Shown piece after piece: positions 62,157 to 64,000 of a DNA stretch of 64,000 nt (position 1 is the first letter of the stretch; every line of letters starts with the position of its first letter). The notes below the pieces were generated by a model, which saw nothing but the letters and a program-made list of their open reading frames with translations, made no database searches and was not told the origin of the DNA. Position numbers and translations under genes: made by a program. Source of the DNA: Kazachstania africana CBS 2517. Its lineage: Eukaryota > Ascomycota > Saccharomycetes > Saccharomycetales > Saccharomycetaceae. The stretch covers positions 1 through 64,000 of the forward strand of contig NC_018951.1 in NCBI RefSeq assembly GCF_000304475.1, in the 5' to 3' direction.

Positions 62157-63779
62157 CTATGAGTTTTCTACTAATTGGGTAACTTCTTTTGATAAAGCTT
62201 CTACTTCAGCCTTAGTTTTTGCTTCAGCATAAATTCTGACAGCATCTTCAGTACCACTAGCTCTAACGAAAGATCTACCGGAATCGTATTTTGAGACAGC
62301 GGCGTCAATCTTTTCTTGAAGACCTGATGGAGAGGTCAGTTTACGCTCCATGTCGGTAGTCTTGAAGACAAATCTATTGAGGACGGTACATTTTGTTAAT
62401 AAATTTGGTAAATCTTGATATTCAGTATCCCAATCGCTTGGAGACAATTGTAAGATCGACAGAGTGGCAATTACGGCTAATAAATCTGCCATTGAATCAC
62501 CAACTGTTTGGTTGATTAATTTACTGAAGTAGAATAATGATAATCTAGCTTTGTGAATTTTTTCACTCGAAGAGCCATTGTCGATTGCCTTTTGTAAGAC
62601 TTCATAGAATTTGTTAGAGAAAAGTACTGTACCATGACCGTTAGCTTCAAAATAGATGCCGATATCGAATTTGGATTCTGCGATATGATGAAGATGTTTG
62701 ACACCAGTCTTTGTGCATTCGACGGGCACTTTTAAGGATTTAGTAATGTATTTGGTAGATGAACCATTTGCGTAAGCTGTTTGTACGACACCTAGATTGA
62801 TATCGTTTAACAATTCGGATTCCCTTAGCATGGAAATTAGACATTTAGTTAAGATAGTGGAAATTTTGTCACCATCCAATAAATGGAATTTCTTATTGTT
62901 ATCGACGTAATAGAAGACGATTCTGTCAGCATCACCATCGAATGAAGCGTACAAATCCGATGGATTTGGGTTGACTATACCATTTGGTAACTTCTGGTTA
63001 GTTTTTACGAAATCAGCGCCACAATCGACATTTAACATCTGTGGAACGTTATGTTTGTCGTTAATAATTGTTGTTAAAGTTGCTAATTGTGGTAAATATG
63101 GTAAAAATTTACTAAATTGTACGCTACCGACACCATTTGCCCCATCAACAATCAAATTATTGAAAGTGAGATTGAGATCTGGGTACAAAGAGAATAAATT
63201 ATTCCAACTTGTGGAGAAGAATTTGTAATAATCGACTTCTGTGACAACATCATTTTGGAGCATTGTTAAATAATGTAATTGAGGAGTAGTGATTAAAGTA
63301 TGGTTGATTACAATGGTATCAAACACCGGAGCGGCAGCTTGGAGACATTCCATTAAGTATGGAGAAGACTCACGAGAGTCATGGCCCACAATGAGACGAG
63401 GAGTTGTGGTTTCATCGATATTGAGCTTTGCAATGACCTGTGAGAGATGCATGACAAAAGCGGTGAAGTTACCATGCGAAGCGATATTGGCCAGATCTGT
63501 GGCAATTTGCTCCCATGATTCGATTAACATGGCACCACTTGGTTCTACGATCTTGACACCGTTATCCTGAGGAGGATTGTGGGAAGCCGTGATCATTACA
63601 CCGATGTATTTGCCTTGTAAGACCAATGATCTTAGGATGGCGACGATACCTGTGGTGAACATGACCGTATCGAGAGTGGAAGCATTAGCACGAAAACCGG
63701 CAGTACCGTAGGTGTAAGAATGGTTTCTAGTGGTGCAATACTTGATGAAAGCAGGTTCCAATTGAGTGATGTCGAACAT
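62157..63779 (-). CDS. PCM1: Phosphoacetylglucosamine mutase
   Basis: A 540-residue enzyme (S. cerevisiae Pcm1/Agm1 557) that converts N-acetylglucosamine-6-phosphate to the 1-phosphate, an essential step to UDP-GlcNAc for chitin, N-glycans and GPI anchors. The frame is open 32 codons further upstream, but only from GTG; the first ATG is at 63779 and fits the family start. The active serine loop Thr-Ala-Ser-His-Asn-Pro has the phosphorylated Ser66; the metal loop Asp-Gly-Asp-Ala-Asp-Arg, the sugar loop Glu-Ala-Asn-Gly-His-Gly and the phosphate loop Arg-Ala-Ser-Gly-Thr-Glu are all intact. In S. cerevisiae PCM1 lies on the other side of HAT2, so local order is rearranged. Confidence 0.95.
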   Translation of the reverse strand: MFDITQLEPAFIKYCTTRNHSYTYGTAGFRANASTLDTVMFTTGIVAILRSLVLQGKYIGVMITASHNPPQDNGVKIVEPSGAMLIESWEQIATDLANIASHGNFTAFVMHLSQVIAKLNIDETTTPRLIVGHDSRESSPYLMECLQAAAPVFDTIVINHTLITTPQLHYLTMLQNDVVTEVDYYKFFSTSWNNLFSLYPDLNLTFNNLIVDGANGVGSVQFSKFLPYLPQLATLTTIINDKHNVPQMLNVDCGADFVKTNQKLPNGIVNPNPSDLYASFDGDADRIVFYYVDNNKKFHLLDGDKISTILTKCLISMLRESELLNDINLGVVQTAYANGSSTKYITKSLKVPVECTKTGVKHLHHIAESKFDIGIYFEANGHGTVLFSNKFYEVLQKAIDNGSSSEKIHKARLSLFYFSKLINQTVGDSMADLLAVIATLSILQLSPSDWDTEYQDLPNLLTKCTVLNRFVFKTTDMERKLTSPSGLQEKIDAAVSKYDSGRSFVRASGTEDAVRIYAEAKTKAEVEALSKEVTQLVENS

Positions 63780-64000
63780 TTCTTTTCCTCTTTGTAGATT
63801 TATGTAATGGTATAAATTTTTCAAATTGAAATTTTCCAGGAGTTGATATATATATGAATATATATATATGGACACATGAAAGAATAGAGAGTGAAGATGG
63901 CGCCAATGATTCGAGTAATGGATGGCGATGCTGCTGAAAGGGAAGTGAAGGGTGCAGAAGGGTGTCAGTTATATTCGTTAGTGCAATATAATTGTGAGTA

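Noticed and set aside
63780..63875. Longer N-terminus for PCM1 (32 extra codons)
   Set aside because: It begins at GTG, is low-complexity Tyr/Ile sequence from a TA repeat, and the family start corresponds to the ATG at 63779.

Overview
This window comes from the nuclear genome of a budding yeast in the family Saccharomycetaceae, most likely a post-whole-genome-duplication species of the Kazachstania / Naumovozyma / Tetrapisispora kind. The evidence is compact, mostly intronless genes that match Saccharomyces cerevisiae proteins over their full length, introns with GTATGT and TACTAAC signals, a eukaryotic tRNA-Asp, and long stretches of gene order shared with S. cerevisiae. I cannot fix the species from sequence alone.

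Left part, 1 to about 16,600: a gene-poor, subtelomere-like region dominated by broken secreted-protein genes. It holds one apparently intact K1-like killer preprotoxin gene (3868-4800). It also holds two decayed copies of an unrecognised secreted family (114-935 and about 7514-8137), a killer-like precursor pseudogene with a 55-residue membrane leader (10097-11189) and a second copy of that leader (11500-11667), and a secreted acidic protein whose signal peptide is cut off by one base in a T run (13631-14358). Two unrecognised minus-strand ORFs lie at 6383-7348. This toxin cluster is the most unusual part of the window.

Middle part, 16,662 to about 52,300: first an accessory group on the minus strand (SAM4-like homocysteine methyltransferase, YHI9, URA1), then a block collinear with the left arm of S. 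cerevisiae chromosome XII: COF1, YBT1, RPL8, FPS1, ATG10, SDH2, VPS13, PRP19, RIX7, GRC3, IRC19 and YLL032C. Compared with S. cerevisiae, the convergent GRC3-RIX7 pair is inverted, LDB18, RNP1, UBI4 and ENT4 are absent from their usual slots, and GRC3 begins with a tiny 10-nt exon and an intron that a simple ORF search misses.

Right part, 53,341 to 64,000: a second FPS1-type aquaglyceroporin with an altered second pore motif, a fast-evolving ACM1 with SBF-type promoter sites, then HAT2 and POL5 (adjacent also on S. cerevisiae chromosome V), a tRNA-Asp(GUC) gene and PCM1.

Functional themes: ribosome biogenesis (RPL8, RIX7, GRC3, POL5; the last three carry PAC/RRPE-like promoter elements), glycerol export (two FPS1 genes), mitochondrial respiration and pyrimidine synthesis (SDH2, URA1 with a perfect Ppr1 site), vacuole, lipid-transfer and autophagy functions (YBT1, VPS13, ATG10), cell cycle (ACM1) and cell wall precursor synthesis (PCM1).
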